Part shown: positions 55,879 through 64,000 of the stretch, piece after piece | Position numbering within the stretch: position 1 is the stretch's first letter | How the letters are laid out: the number at the start of each line of letters is the position of its first letter | Assembly: GCF_003971065.1 (NCBI RefSeq) | Contig: NZ_RYDV01000007.1 | Span: 217,204-281,203 of the forward strand | Reading direction: 5' to 3' | Source of the DNA: Candidimonas sp. SYP-B2681 | GTDB lineage: Bacteria > Pseudomonadota > Gammaproteobacteria > Burkholderiales > Burkholderiaceae_B | Length of the DNA: 64,000 nt | Notes under the pieces: model-generated | Told to the model about the DNA's origin: nothing | The model's database searches: none | Seen by the model: the letters and a program-made list of their open reading frames with translations, nothing else | Position numbers and translations under genes: made by a program

Positions 55879-56013
55879 CCAACGCCTCCTGTTTCCCGCT
55901 CCCGGAGCAGGCGCCTTACAATTTTTAATAAATCTTTGTGGCGGCTTGCAACTACTCGGCGCAGTTGCACTGCTTATCGCTTATCCTTCTGACCTTCAAT
56001 CCAATAAAACATT

Positions 56014-57072
56014 ATGTCCGGTAACACTCTAGGTAAATTGTTCTGCGTCACTAACTTTGGCGAATCGCATGGTCCCGCGATCGGTGCCGTGATCGACGGT
56101 TGCCCCCCCGGTCTTGCTCTCACGGTTGCCGATATCCAGTCGGAACTGGATCGACGCAAGCCCGGTACGTCGCGCCACGTTACCCAGCGTCAGGAAGCCG
56201 ATGAAGTTGAAATTCTGTCTGGGGTCTACGAGGGCGTCACCACTGGTACACCAATTGGGCTCTTGATCCGTAATACCGATGCAAGAAGCAAGGATTACAG
56301 CAATATCGCCGATACTTTTCGTCCAGGGCATGCCGACTATACGTATTGGCGCAAGTTCGGTGAACGAGATCCCCGTGGCGGAGGACGATCCTCTGCGCGC
56401 CTTACCGCTCCCACCGTGGCGGCCGGGGCCATAGCAAAAAAATGGCTCGAGCAAAACCATGGGATCATAATTCGGGGCTACATGAGCCAGCTTGGCCCGG
56501 TGTCTATCCCATTTATCTCGTGGGACGAAGTTAGCCGAAACCCGTTTTTTGCGCCAAACGCCGACGTTGTTCCCGAACTTGAGGCTTATATGGATCAGCT
56601 CCGGCGCGATGGTGACTCCATAGGGGCTCGGATCGAAGTCGTGGCCGAGAATACGCCAGCAGGGTGGGGCGAACCTTTATACGATAGGCTGGACGCCGAC
56701 ATTGCGCATGCCATGATGGGATTGAATGCCGTTAAAGGCGTGGCGATTGGCGCCGGTTTCGACTCCGTTACGCAGCGCGGGTCCGAACATGGCGACGAGA
56801 TCTCCCCGACCGGTTTCTTAACCAACCATGCCGGTGGCGTATTGGGCGGAATTTCCTCGGGGCAGGCCATTACCGTTTCGGTCGCCATCAAGCCAACATC
56901 AAGCATACGAATAGAACGGCAATCGATTAATCGGGCTGGCGAACCGGTACACGTTCAGACGCTGGGGCGCCACGATCCATGTGTTGGTATACGGGCCACC
57001 CCTATTGTCGAAAGCCTGTTGGCTATCGTTCTTATGGATCATGCATTGCGTCAGCGTGCGCAATGTGGATAG
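56014..57072 (+). CDS. aroC: Chorismate synthase
   Basis: FMN-dependent enzyme of the shikimate pathway that converts EPSP to chorismate. The 352 residues have the family signatures [53 protein letters not shown] and [15 protein letters not shown]. It lies 135 bases after selO. The M48 protease gene starts 28 bases after its stop. Confidence 0.97.
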   Translation: MSGNTLGKLFCVTNFGESHGPAIGAVIDGCPPGLALTVADIQSELDRRKPGTSRHVTQRQEADEVEILSGVYEGVTTGTPIGLLIRNTDARSKDYSNIADTFRPGHADYTYWRKFGERDPRGGGRSSARLTAPTVAAGAIAKKWLEQNHGIIIRGYMSQLGPVSIPFISWDEVSRNPFFAPNADVVPELEAYMDQLRRDGDSIGARIEVVAENTPAGWGEPLYDRLDADIAHAMMGLNAVKGVAIGAGFDSVTQRGSEHGDEISPTGFLTNHAGGVLGGISSGQAITVSVAIKPTSSIRIERQSINRAGEPVHVQTLGRHDPCVGIRATPIVESLLAIVLMDHALRQRAQCG

Positions 57073-57100
57073 TAATGTTGCAGTCATAGAAGGAATATTT

Positions 57101-57943
57101 ATGTTCAAGAAAACTCGTCTTTCCCGCTCCCTCGCCCGCTTCGGAGTCGCCTGCGCCGTTACGGTAATTGCTGGATGCTCTACGGTTGAGACAACAGGGT
57201 CGGGATCCGTAGGCGTTGAGCGCAAGCAATACATGTCCGGTATGGTCCCTGCAGCGGCTCTGGAGCAAGAAGCTTCGCAACAATATGCTACCTTGATGGC
57301 GCAAGCCAAAGCCCAAGGGGCGTTAGATACTGACCCGGCGCAAACGCAGCGAGTTAACGCTATTACCCGGAAACTCATACAGCAGGTAGCCGCTTTCCGT
57401 CCCGACGCCAGCAGTTGGAAATGGGAAGCGCACGTGCTTCGTTCCGATGACGTGAACGCATGGTGCATGCCCGGTGGGAAAATCGCGGTCTACACCGGGC
57501 TGATTAATCAGATCAAGCCAACGGATGATGAGCTGGCGGCAGTGATAGGTCACGAAATGGCTCACGCCCTGCGCGAACATTCCCGCGAACAAGTATCTCA
57601 GAAAATGGCGACCAACATCGGTTTGACAGTGCTCTCTGCCGTGACGGGTGCAGGGGCCACTGCGGATTTGGGCAGTGCATTAAGCGAGGTAATGTTTACT
57701 TTGCCGAATAGCCGCACGCACGAGGCCGAGGCCGACCGCATTGGGGTCGAGCTGGCAGCACGCGCCGGTTACGATCCTCGGGCAGCGGTAACATTGTGGC
57801 AAAAGATGGGTTCGCTCAGCTCAGGTGGCGGGCAGCCCGAATTTTTGTCGACACACCCGTCCCCAACAAGCCGGTCGACCGATTTGACCGCTGCGGCTAA
57901 TAAGGTCATGCCTTTGTATCAGCAGGCATCTGGCAAGAAATGA
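57101..57943 (+). CDS. M48-family metalloprotease lipoprotein
   Basis: Zinc metalloprotease of the periplasmic Oma1/LoiP type, 280 residues. The start at 57101 has AGAAGGA upstream and gives a lipoprotein signal with V-I-A-G-C (Cys26); the frame is open to 56981 inside aroC but not used. The zinc site is H151-E-M-A-H155, with Glu208 in EAEADRIG. SDDVNAWCMPGGKIAVYTGL is a typical substrate-cleft stretch. It probably degrades misfolded or mislocalised outer-membrane proteins. Confidence 0.9.
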   Translation: MFKKTRLSRSLARFGVACAVTVIAGCSTVETTGSGSVGVERKQYMSGMVPAAALEQEASQQYATLMAQAKAQGALDTDPAQTQRVNAITRKLIQQVAAFRPDASSWKWEAHVLRSDDVNAWCMPGGKIAVYTGLINQIKPTDDELAAVIGHEMAHALREHSREQVSQKMATNIGLTVLSAVTGAGATADLGSALSEVMFTLPNSRTHEAEADRIGVELAARAGYDPRAAVTLWQKMGSLSSGGGQPEFLSTHPSPTSRSTDLTAAANKVMPLYQQASGKK

Positions 57944-57985
57944 ACTAAGTGGGTAGCAGTGCCTGTACTAGTATAGGCACTAGCC

Positions 57986-58013
57986 TTGTACCAGGTTTAT
58001 ACAGTGGCATAAT
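57986..58013 (+). promoter_or_regulatory. Possible promoter of leuC
   Basis: TTGTAC at 57986 and CATAAT at 58008 with a 16-base spacer, 42 bases before the leuC ATG. An upstream dyad GTGCCT...AGGCAC (about 57959-57980) could be an operator or terminator stem. The -35 match is weak. Confidence 0.35.
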
Positions 58014-58054
58014 TAGGCAGAGCTTCTTTTTTTCCTATTTCAAAGAGCAATGTC

Positions 58055-59458
58055 ATGGCACAAACCTTGTACGACAAACTCTGGGATGCACACGTGGTGC
58101 ATCAAGAGTCCGACGGCACCTGTTTACTGTATATCGATCGCCATCTGGTGCATGAAGTTACCAGCCCCCAGGCCTTCGAAGGCCTGAAGCTGGCCGACCG
58201 AAAGCCTTGGCGCATCAGCGCCAATCTGGCGGTCGCTGACCACAACGTGCCCACAACGGATCGCGCCCAAGGCATAACCGATCCTATTTCGCGCCTACAA
58301 GTCGACACGCTCGATGAAAACTGCGAAAAATACGGTATCACCGAATTTCGCATGAACGACAGGCGTCAAGGCATTGTGCATATTATTGGGCCAGAGCAAG
58401 GCGCCACCTTGCCTGGCATGACTGTTGTCTGTGGTGACTCCCATACCAGCACCCATGGGGCGCTTGGCACCCTGGCTTTCGGAATTGGTACATCGGAAGT
58501 CGAGCACGTTCTTGCTACGCAGACGCTGCTCATGAAAAAGAACAAGAACATGCTGATCAAGGTGGAGGGCGAATTGCCCTTCGGTTGCACTGCTAAAGAT
58601 CTGGTCCTGTTCGTTATTGGCAAAATCGGCACTGCGGGCGGTACCGGCTACGCCATCGAATTTGGCGGAAGCACAATACGTGCTTTGTCCGTCGAGGGAC
58701 GCATGACGGTCTGCAATATGGCGATTGAAGCCGGTGCTCGTTCTGGCATGGTAGCGGTCGACCAGAAAACCATCGATTATTTCCGTGGCCGCCCATATTC
58801 GCCAGTTGGCGCTTTATGGGACCAGGCTGTTCAATATTGGCGTACGTTGCACTCCGATGACGGGGCGAAATTCGACCGGGTAATTGAAATCAATGCCAAG
58901 GAAATCATGCCTCAGGTTACCTGGGGTACTTCGCCGGAAATGGTACTCTCAGTCGATTCCCGCGTGCCCGATCCCGACAAGGAGAAAGACGATGTACGTC
59001 GCAGCGGCATGGAACGTGCACTTAAATATATGGGGCTAAAGCCTAATACACCGCTCGTCGATATTGCCGTCGACCGTATATTTATTGGTTCCTGTACCAA
59101 TGCCCGTATCGAAGATTTGCGGGCCGCTGCCAGCGTCGCCCGCGGTAAGCGCGTCGCATCGACGGTCAAGCAGGCGATGGTAGTGCCTGGCTCCGGGCTC
59201 GTAAAATTGCAAGCCGAGCAAGAAGGGCTGCACAAGATATTCCTTGATGCGGGCTTTGAATGGCGCGAGCCAGGTTGTTCGATGTGTCTGGCCATGAATG
59301 CAGATCGGCTGGAACCGGGCGAACGCTGTGCCTCGACGTCTAACCGAAATTTCGAAGGCCGGCAGGGGCAGGGTGGGCGTACTCATCTTGTCAGTCCGGC
59401 GATGGCAGCAGCGGCAGCGATTGCCGGCCATTTTGTTGATGTACGAACTTTTCGATAG
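58055..59458 (+). CDS. leuC: 3-isopropylmalate dehydratase large subunit
   Basis: Large subunit of isopropylmalate isomerase in leucine synthesis, 467 residues. [4Fe-4S] cluster ligands are Cys347 ([11 protein letters not shown]), Cys408 and Cys411 ([11 protein letters not shown]), matching aconitase-family positions. [15 protein letters not shown] is conserved. It starts the leuC-leuD-leuB cluster with asd following, an order seen in other Burkholderiales. Confidence 0.97.
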   Translation: MAQTLYDKLWDAHVVHQESDGTCLLYIDRHLVHEVTSPQAFEGLKLADRKPWRISANLAVADHNVPTTDRAQGITDPISRLQVDTLDENCEKYGITEFRMNDRRQGIVHIIGPEQGATLPGMTVVCGDSHTSTHGALGTLAFGIGTSEVEHVLATQTLLMKKNKNMLIKVEGELPFGCTAKDLVLFVIGKIGTAGGTGYAIEFGGSTIRALSVEGRMTVCNMAIEAGARSGMVAVDQKTIDYFRGRPYSPVGALWDQAVQYWRTLHSDDGAKFDRVIEINAKEIMPQVTWGTSPEMVLSVDSRVPDPDKEKDDVRRSGMERALKYMGLKPNTPLVDIAVDRIFIGSCTNARIEDLRAAASVARGKRVASTVKQAMVVPGSGLVKLQAEQEGLHKIFLDAGFEWREPGCSMCLAMNADRLEPGERCASTSNRNFEGRQGQGGRTHLVSPAMAAAAAIAGHFVDVRTFR

Positions 59459-59467
59459 GAAGCTATC

Positions 59468-60118
59468 ATGCAAGCATTTACGACACATCATGGCCTGGTA
59501 GCGCCGCTCGATCGTGAAAACGTCGATACCGACCTGATCATTCCCAAGCAGTTTCTTAAATCCATTAAGCGTACCGGTTTTGGCGATAACTTATTCGACG
59601 AGTTGCGTTATCTGGATCACGGCGAGCCTGGGATGGATAACAGCAAACGGCCACTGAATCCTGACTTCATTCTGAATCAACCTCGGTATCAGGGGGCTTC
59701 CATCCTGCTGGCCCGCAAGAATTTTGGATGCGGATCAAGTCGCGAACATGCTCCGTGGGCCTTGTCTCAGTATGGGTTTCGGGCCATTATCGCGCCGTCT
59801 TACGCCGATATTTTCTTTAACAACAGCTTCAAGAATGGCTTGTTGCCCATTATTCTGCCGGAACTGCAAATCGCCCGCCTGTTTGACGAGGTAAAGGCGT
59901 TTGTCGGCTATAAATTGCGTATCGACCTTGAGCGTCAGGTCGTCATAACGCAGGATGATCGGGAATTGGCCTTTGACATTGAACCTTTTCGCAAGCATTG
60001 TCTTATTAACGGCCTCGACGAAATAGCGTTGACCTTGCAAAAAGCTGACGTTATCCGCACTTTCGAAGCCGAGCGGCTAGCGCGCCATCCATGGCTTGAA
60101 GCGCATCCTATCGGCTGA
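59468..60118 (+). CDS. leuD: 3-isopropylmalate dehydratase small subunit
   Basis: Small subunit of the isomerase, 216 residues, with the [19 protein letters not shown] start motif and [13 protein letters not shown] substrate-binding loop. It starts nine bases after leuC with GGAAG as ribosome binding site. Confidence 0.97.
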   Translation: MQAFTTHHGLVAPLDRENVDTDLIIPKQFLKSIKRTGFGDNLFDELRYLDHGEPGMDNSKRPLNPDFILNQPRYQGASILLARKNFGCGSSREHAPWALSQYGFRAIIAPSYADIFFNNSFKNGLLPIILPELQIARLFDEVKAFVGYKLRIDLERQVVITQDDRELAFDIEPFRKHCLINGLDEIALTLQKADVIRTFEAERLARHPWLEAHPIG

Positions 60119-60233
60119 GCGATCGCCGAATCGATTCGCAGTTCATATCGTCAACTGAAGCTTCATAAACTAAGGGCAGCGGCGACGCAGCCCTTTTTCT
60201 GTGGCCTACAGCCAACATATTTTTGGAATAGTA

Positions 60234-61310
60234 ATGACTCACAAGATTGCAGTTTTGCCGGGTGATGGAATCGGCACCGAAATTACCGAGCAAGCGGTAC
60301 GAGTAATAACGGCTTTGGGGCTGGACCTGGATCTCCACACGGCCGCCGTAGGCGGCGCGGCCTTCGACTTGCACGGAAGCCCTTTGCCCTCGGCCACCTT
60401 AGAGCTGGCGCAGAACTCGGCGGCCATTTTGTTTGGTGCGGTGGGCGACTGGAAATACGACGCACTGCCTCGCGAGTCCCGGCCCGAACAGGCAATTCTG
60501 GGGTTACGCAAAGCGCTGGGTCTATTTGCCAATCTGCGGCCTGCCATCTTGTATCCTCAGCTGGCCAATGCTTCTTCGCTGAAGCCTGAAGTGGTTTCCG
60601 GTCTGGATATTCTGATCGTACGCGAGCTCACTGGCGACATTTACTTCGGTCAGCCGCGCGGTGTACGCCAAGTTGAAGAAGGCCCATTCAAGGGCGAGCA
60701 GCAGGGCTTCGACACGATGCACTACGCAGAAACAGAAGTCCGGCGTATTGCTCATGTGGCATTTCAGGCAGCGCAGAAACGCGGCAAAAAGCTGTGCAGT
60801 GTAGACAAGGCGAACGTCTTGGAAACTTCACAGTTCTGGCGTGACATTATGATAAAGGTGGCTAACGAATATCCTGATGTCACTTTGTCGCACATGTATG
60901 TGGACAATGCCGCCATGCAGCTTGTGCGTGCGCCCAAGGCATTTGACGTCATCGTCACGGGAAATCTTTTTGGCGATATCTTGTCCGATGAGGCCGCCAT
61001 GCTGACGGGTTCCATCGGCATGTTGCCTTCGGCATCGCTTAATTCGTCAAACCAGGGCCTTTACGAACCGAGTCATGGTTCCGCCCCTGACATCGCGGGC
61101 CAGAATATCGCCAACCCATTGGCTACGATTCTGTCCGCCGCCATGATGTTGCGCTATTCGTTGAACGAAGCCGCACAGGCCGACCGTATCGAGAGCGCGG
61201 TCCAAGCCGTGCTGGAACAAGGTTTGCGAACGGCAGACATCTACGAAAGCGGTACAAGCAAGGTCTCTACGAGCCAGATGGGTGATGCCGTGCTGAAAGC
61301 ATTAAAATAA
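60234..61310 (+). CDS. leuB: 3-isopropylmalate dehydrogenase
   Basis: NAD-dependent oxidative decarboxylase of leucine synthesis, 358 residues. The ATG at 60234 gives [14 protein letters not shown], the normal start; a longer frame from 60201 is ignored. Signatures include the substrate-binding [28 protein letters not shown], the Asp-rich [20 protein letters not shown] and [17 protein letters not shown]. It lies 115 bases after leuD and 45 before asd. Confidence 0.97.
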   Translation: MTHKIAVLPGDGIGTEITEQAVRVITALGLDLDLHTAAVGGAAFDLHGSPLPSATLELAQNSAAILFGAVGDWKYDALPRESRPEQAILGLRKALGLFANLRPAILYPQLANASSLKPEVVSGLDILIVRELTGDIYFGQPRGVRQVEEGPFKGEQQGFDTMHYAETEVRRIAHVAFQAAQKRGKKLCSVDKANVLETSQFWRDIMIKVANEYPDVTLSHMYVDNAAMQLVRAPKAFDVIVTGNLFGDILSDEAAMLTGSIGMLPSASLNSSNQGLYEPSHGSAPDIAGQNIANPLATILSAAMMLRYSLNEAAQADRIESAVQAVLEQGLRTADIYESGTSKVSTSQMGDAVLKALK

Positions 61311-61355
61311 CGTTTCAGGTTTGATTTTTTATATTTTTTTTAAAGTGACAGCAAC

Positions 61356-62486
61356 ATGAGCCAAGTAGTAGGTTTAGTCGGTTGGCGTGGCATGGTGGGT
61401 TCCGTCCTCATGCAGCGTATGCGCGACGAGAATGATTTTTCATTGTTTGAGCCGGTATTTTTCTCCACTAGCAATGCAGGTGGTGCAGCGCCGGCGTGGG
61501 CTGATGGCGCCGGTCCCTTGCAAGACGCTTACGACATCGAAGCATTGAAGAAACTGCCGATCATTCTTACCGCTCAGGGCGGCGACTACACCTCCGCGGT
61601 CTATCCCAAGCTGCGCGCGCAAGGCTGGGATGGCGTCTGGATTGATGCAGCCAGTACGCTGCGCATGGCAGATGACGCCATCATTGTGCTTGATCCTGTT
61701 AACCGGCCAGTGATTGATGCGGCCTTGCACCGGGGCGTTAAAAACTTCGTGGGCGGCAACTGCACGGTCAGTTGCATGCTGATGGGGCTGGCCGGCTTGT
61801 TCAATAACGATCTGATCGAATGGATGACCAGCATGACGTATCAAGCAGCATCCGGAGGGGGCGCCCAACACATGCGCGAACTCCTGACGCAATTTGGTAT
61901 GCTCAACGCCTCCGTTCGCCAGCATCTTGACGATCCTGCATCGGCCATTCTGGAAATCGATCGCGGGGTTTTACTGGCTCAAAAACATACGGATCTGCCG
62001 CGGGACCATTTCGGCGTGCCGCTAGGTGGCAATTTGATCCCCTGGATCGATAAAGACCTGGGCAATGGAATGTCGCGTGAGGAATGGAAGGCCGAGGCTG
62101 AAACCAACAAAATCCTCGGACGGGGCGAAGCCTTCGGCACGGCGTCCACACCAATCGACGGTCTTTGTGTTCGTATTGGCGCGATGCGCTGCCACAGTCA
62201 AGCGCTTACCATCAAGCTGAAGCGCGATGTCCCATTGGACGAAATTACTGACATGGTGCGCGAAGGTTCGTCGTGGGCGAAAGTCATTCCGAATGAACGC
62301 GACATTACCATGCAGGAACTCACCCCAGTCGCTGTCACGGGTACGCTCGATATTCCGGTAGGTCGCATGCGGAAAATGTCAATGGGGCCCGAATATTTAA
62401 GCGCATTTACCGTAGGCGATCAGCTACTATGGGGAGCGGCCGAACCGCTGCGCCGAATGTTGCGAATTACTTTGGGTGAACTATAA
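61356..62486 (+). CDS. asd: Aspartate-semialdehyde dehydrogenase
   Basis: Reduces aspartyl phosphate to aspartate semialdehyde, at the branch to lysine, methionine and threonine. The 376 residues have the NADP-binding [18 protein letters not shown] and catalytic Cys136 in GGNCTVSC. The active-site loop [13 protein letters not shown] and [14 protein letters not shown] are also conserved. It fits the gram-negative clade. It lies three bases upstream of fimV. Confidence 0.97.
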   Translation: MSQVVGLVGWRGMVGSVLMQRMRDENDFSLFEPVFFSTSNAGGAAPAWADGAGPLQDAYDIEALKKLPIILTAQGGDYTSAVYPKLRAQGWDGVWIDAASTLRMADDAIIVLDPVNRPVIDAALHRGVKNFVGGNCTVSCMLMGLAGLFNNDLIEWMTSMTYQAASGGGAQHMRELLTQFGMLNASVRQHLDDPASAILEIDRGVLLAQKHTDLPRDHFGVPLGGNLIPWIDKDLGNGMSREEWKAEAETNKILGRGEAFGTASTPIDGLCVRIGAMRCHSQALTIKLKRDVPLDEITDMVREGSSWAKVIPNERDITMQELTPVAVTGTLDIPVGRMRKMSMGPEYLSAFTVGDQLLWGAAEPLRRMLRITLGEL

Positions 62487-62488
62487 AA

Positions 62489-64000
62489 ATGCATACGTCC
62501 CGTCGTGCGTCTCCGTCTGCTAAGTTAGTCTATAAAACTAAGCCTTTGATCGGGGCGCTGACGGCAGCGCTTTTTATATGTTCTACCGCGCAAGCGGCAA
62601 GCTTTGGGCACTCCCGCGTTGTGTCGGCTCCGGGGCAGCCACTACGCATCGACGTGCCGGTTACACAATTAAGCGCCGACGATCTCCGTTCACTGTCCGT
62701 AAGCGCAGCGCCTGCCGCTGCCTGGAACGAGGCCGGCTTGACCCCGCCGGTCGATCTCGGCAGCTTGCAAGCACGGCTCGCCGATGGTTTTGCTCCTGGT
62801 AGCAAGGTCATTGAAGTTCGTTCATCTCAAGCCTTCGATAAACCGGTGGCTGACCTCTTGCTCGACGTGCGTACGGCTTCTGGCCAGCAGCGGTTTCAGG
62901 TCAGTCTTTTGACTCATGCTAGCCCGGAGGCTATACAGTCTGCAGCAACGGTCTATCGGGGCCCTCCGTCGCCATATGAACCGACTGCTGGCGCCACTAC
63001 AGACAGCCGTGCCCGGCAGCGAGCGGCCATACGCGTAGAGCAGGGCGATACGATGTTCGCTATTGCCAGGCGCCATTCGGTGCCGGGAGTCACGATTTTT
63101 CAAATGATGATCGCGCTGCAGCGTGCGAATCCGCAAGCGTTCATTCAAGATAACGTCAACCTGGTCAAGGCCGGCTCCGTGTTATCCATGCCGGACAAGT
63201 CGGCACTTACCGCAATTTCTGATCGCGAGGCCAGACGAATATTCCAAAAGCATGCGCAGGCGTTCGCCTTGTATCGTCAACGTGCGGCTCGGCAGACGGG
63301 CGTAATTGCACAAGAAGGCGACGCTGCCAAGGGCCAGATTTCATCGGGCAGTATGCAGAAGGGCGAGCCGCCGCCGGTCGGCCCGCGGGATCAGTTGCGC
63401 TTGTCCGCAAGTCCAGCCAATGGTGCTGCGGCGGGCGCAGGCGCTGCCACGGCGGCGCAAAGTGGTCAATTGCCGGCAGACTCCCAGGACGATGATCGAA
63501 CCGCTACCAAGAAAAGTATTCAAGAATCCGAAGCCAGAGTTTCGCAGCTCGAGGAAAACGTCAAGAACTTGAATCAGGCTTTGCAATCTCAAGGCGAGGC
63601 TGCATCAAACTTACTTCTTGAAGGCGCAAAAGGGATAGGGCTGGCATCATCCGACGGAGCCCCTTCCGCAAACGGCGGTGCTACCGATCCGGCTCAGGCC
63701 GCAGCCGCTGGGGCGGTTGGAGGGGGTACGGCCGGGTCCGGCAACGGGAGTGCAGCGGGAACAGGTATAGGTGCAGGTACAGGTACAGCTGGCGCAGGTG
63801 CAGCTGGCGCGGGCACAGCAGGTGCGGGTGCAGCAGGTGCAGGTGCAGCAGGTGCAGGTGCAGGCACAGCTGGCGCGGGCACAGCAGGACCAGGCGCAGC
63901 AGGACCAGGCGCAGCAGGACCAGGCGCAGCAGGACCAGGCGCAGCAGGACCAGGCGCAGCAGGACCAGGCGCAGCAGGACCAGGCGCAGCAGGACCAGGC
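62489..64000 (+). CDS. fimV: FimV-like protein with LysM domain, partial
   Basis: First 504 codons of a FimV/LysM-type polar organising protein, truncated at the window edge. It has a signal peptide (core LIGALTAALFICSTAQA), then the FimV N-terminal domain (VSAPGQPLRIDVPV ... SLLTHASPEAI), a LysM-like stretch near 180-235 (IRVEQGDTMFAIARRHSV ... LVKAGSVLSMPD) and a coiled coil near 330-360. From about residue 420 on the sequence is a Gly/Ala-rich low-complexity tract that becomes a regular A-G-P-G-A repeat. It begins three bases after asd. In relatives the part beyond the linker holds a TM helix and a cytoplasmic TPR. Confidence 0.85.
   Translation, partial: MHTSRRASPSAKLVYKTKPLIGALTAALFICSTAQAASFGHSRVVSAPGQPLRIDVPVTQLSADDLRSLSVSAAPAAAWNEAGLTPPVDLGSLQARLADGFAPGSKVIEVRSSQAFDKPVADLLLDVRTASGQQRFQVSLLTHASPEAIQSAATVYRGPPSPYEPTAGATTDSRARQRAAIRVEQGDTMFAIARRHSVPGVTIFQMMIALQRANPQAFIQDNVNLVKAGSVLSMPDKSALTAISDREARRIFQKHAQAFALYRQRAARQTGVIAQEGDAAKGQISSGSMQKGEPPPVGPRDQLRLSASPANGAAAGAGAATAAQSGQLPADSQDDDRTATKKSIQESEARVSQLEENVKNLNQALQSQGEAASNLLLEGAKGIGLASSDGAPSANGGATDPAQAAAAGAVGGGTAGSGNGSAAGTGIGAGTGTAGAGAAGAGTAGAGAAGAGAAGAGAGTAGAGTAGPGAAGPGAAGPGAAGPGAAGPGAAGPGAAGPGAAGPG
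63884..64000 (+). repeat. 15-bp tandem repeat encoding AGPGA
   Basis: Unit GCAGGACCAGGCGCA repeats about 7.8 times without a mismatch and continues beyond the window. It encodes (Ala-Gly-Pro-Gly-Ala)n from residue 466 of the fimV product. Upstream, from about 63760, degenerate Gly-Ala-Gly-Thr/Ala repeats of related units are seen. Confidence 0.95.

Noticed and set aside
63694..63882. Minus-strand Pro/Ala-repeat frame opposite fimV
   Set aside because: It is the antisense of the GC-rich Gly/Ala repeat and carries no independent coding signal.

Overview
The window is one contiguous stretch of a Betaproteobacterium, most probably Burkholderiales/Alcaligenaceae (the Bordetella-Achromobacter-Pusillimonas neighbourhood). 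This is an inference from gene content and order: a Bug-family periplasmic binding protein, a BPSS1780-type membrane protein, BrkB, and the blocks recA-recX / sucC-sucD-terC, hemC-hemD-hemX-hemY-ppa and leuC-leuD-leuB-asd-fimV. No rRNA, CRISPR array, complete IS element or prophage was seen.

Layout. 1-4040: loosely packed accessory genes (DUF2382 fragment, a possible broken gene, nagB, a lipoprotein, a cupin and a GNAT acetyltransferase). 4040-6050: gene-poor segment between two structurally odd tRNAs, with small minus-strand ORFs including a four-cysteine zinc-ribbon protein; it looks like a decayed insertion. 6050-14200: an alpha-2-macroglobulin with thioester motif followed by pbpC. 14200-17000: a SecD-like lipoprotein, a membrane protein and an aspartate carbamoyltransferase with an extra N-terminal helix-turn-helix-like domain. 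17000-22500 (minus): rdgC, an MHS-type transporter and a TctDE-like two-component system. 22580-28300: SOS-controlled recA with recX, then divergent metR/metE and a DUF2889 gene. 28390-37690: succinyl-CoA synthetase, TerC, the haem block, pyrophosphatase, an FAH-family hydrolase and a mini-lipoprotein. 37800-38800: a Bug protein (minus). 39378-48460: a compact Tad/Flp pilus locus. 48460-53940: DUF192, BPSS1780-type protein, thrB, dusA, a CBS protein and BrkB. 54010-64000: DUF2069, selO, aroC, an M48 protease, the leucine genes, asd and the start of fimV, which runs off the window.

How the genes work together. The Tad locus encodes a pilin with canonical Gly/Glu5 prepilin signals, a TadE-like minor pilin, a TadG-like protein, an unrecognised exported protein, CpaB, the CpaC secretin, a CpaF ATPase fused to an N-terminal FHA domain, and TadB/TadC. 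CpaE/TadZ, TadD and the prepilin peptidase are absent here and would have to be supplied from elsewhere. The A2M/pbpC pair follows the usual coupling of a periplasmic protease trap to peptidoglycan repair.

Most unusual items: the FHA-CpaF Tad locus with its unknown exported component; the HTH-ATCase fusion with a dyad just upstream of its start; the tRNA-Ile-like gene with anticodon AAT; two orphan minus-strand terminators that suggest small RNAs; and the GPGAA pentapeptide repeat in FimV.
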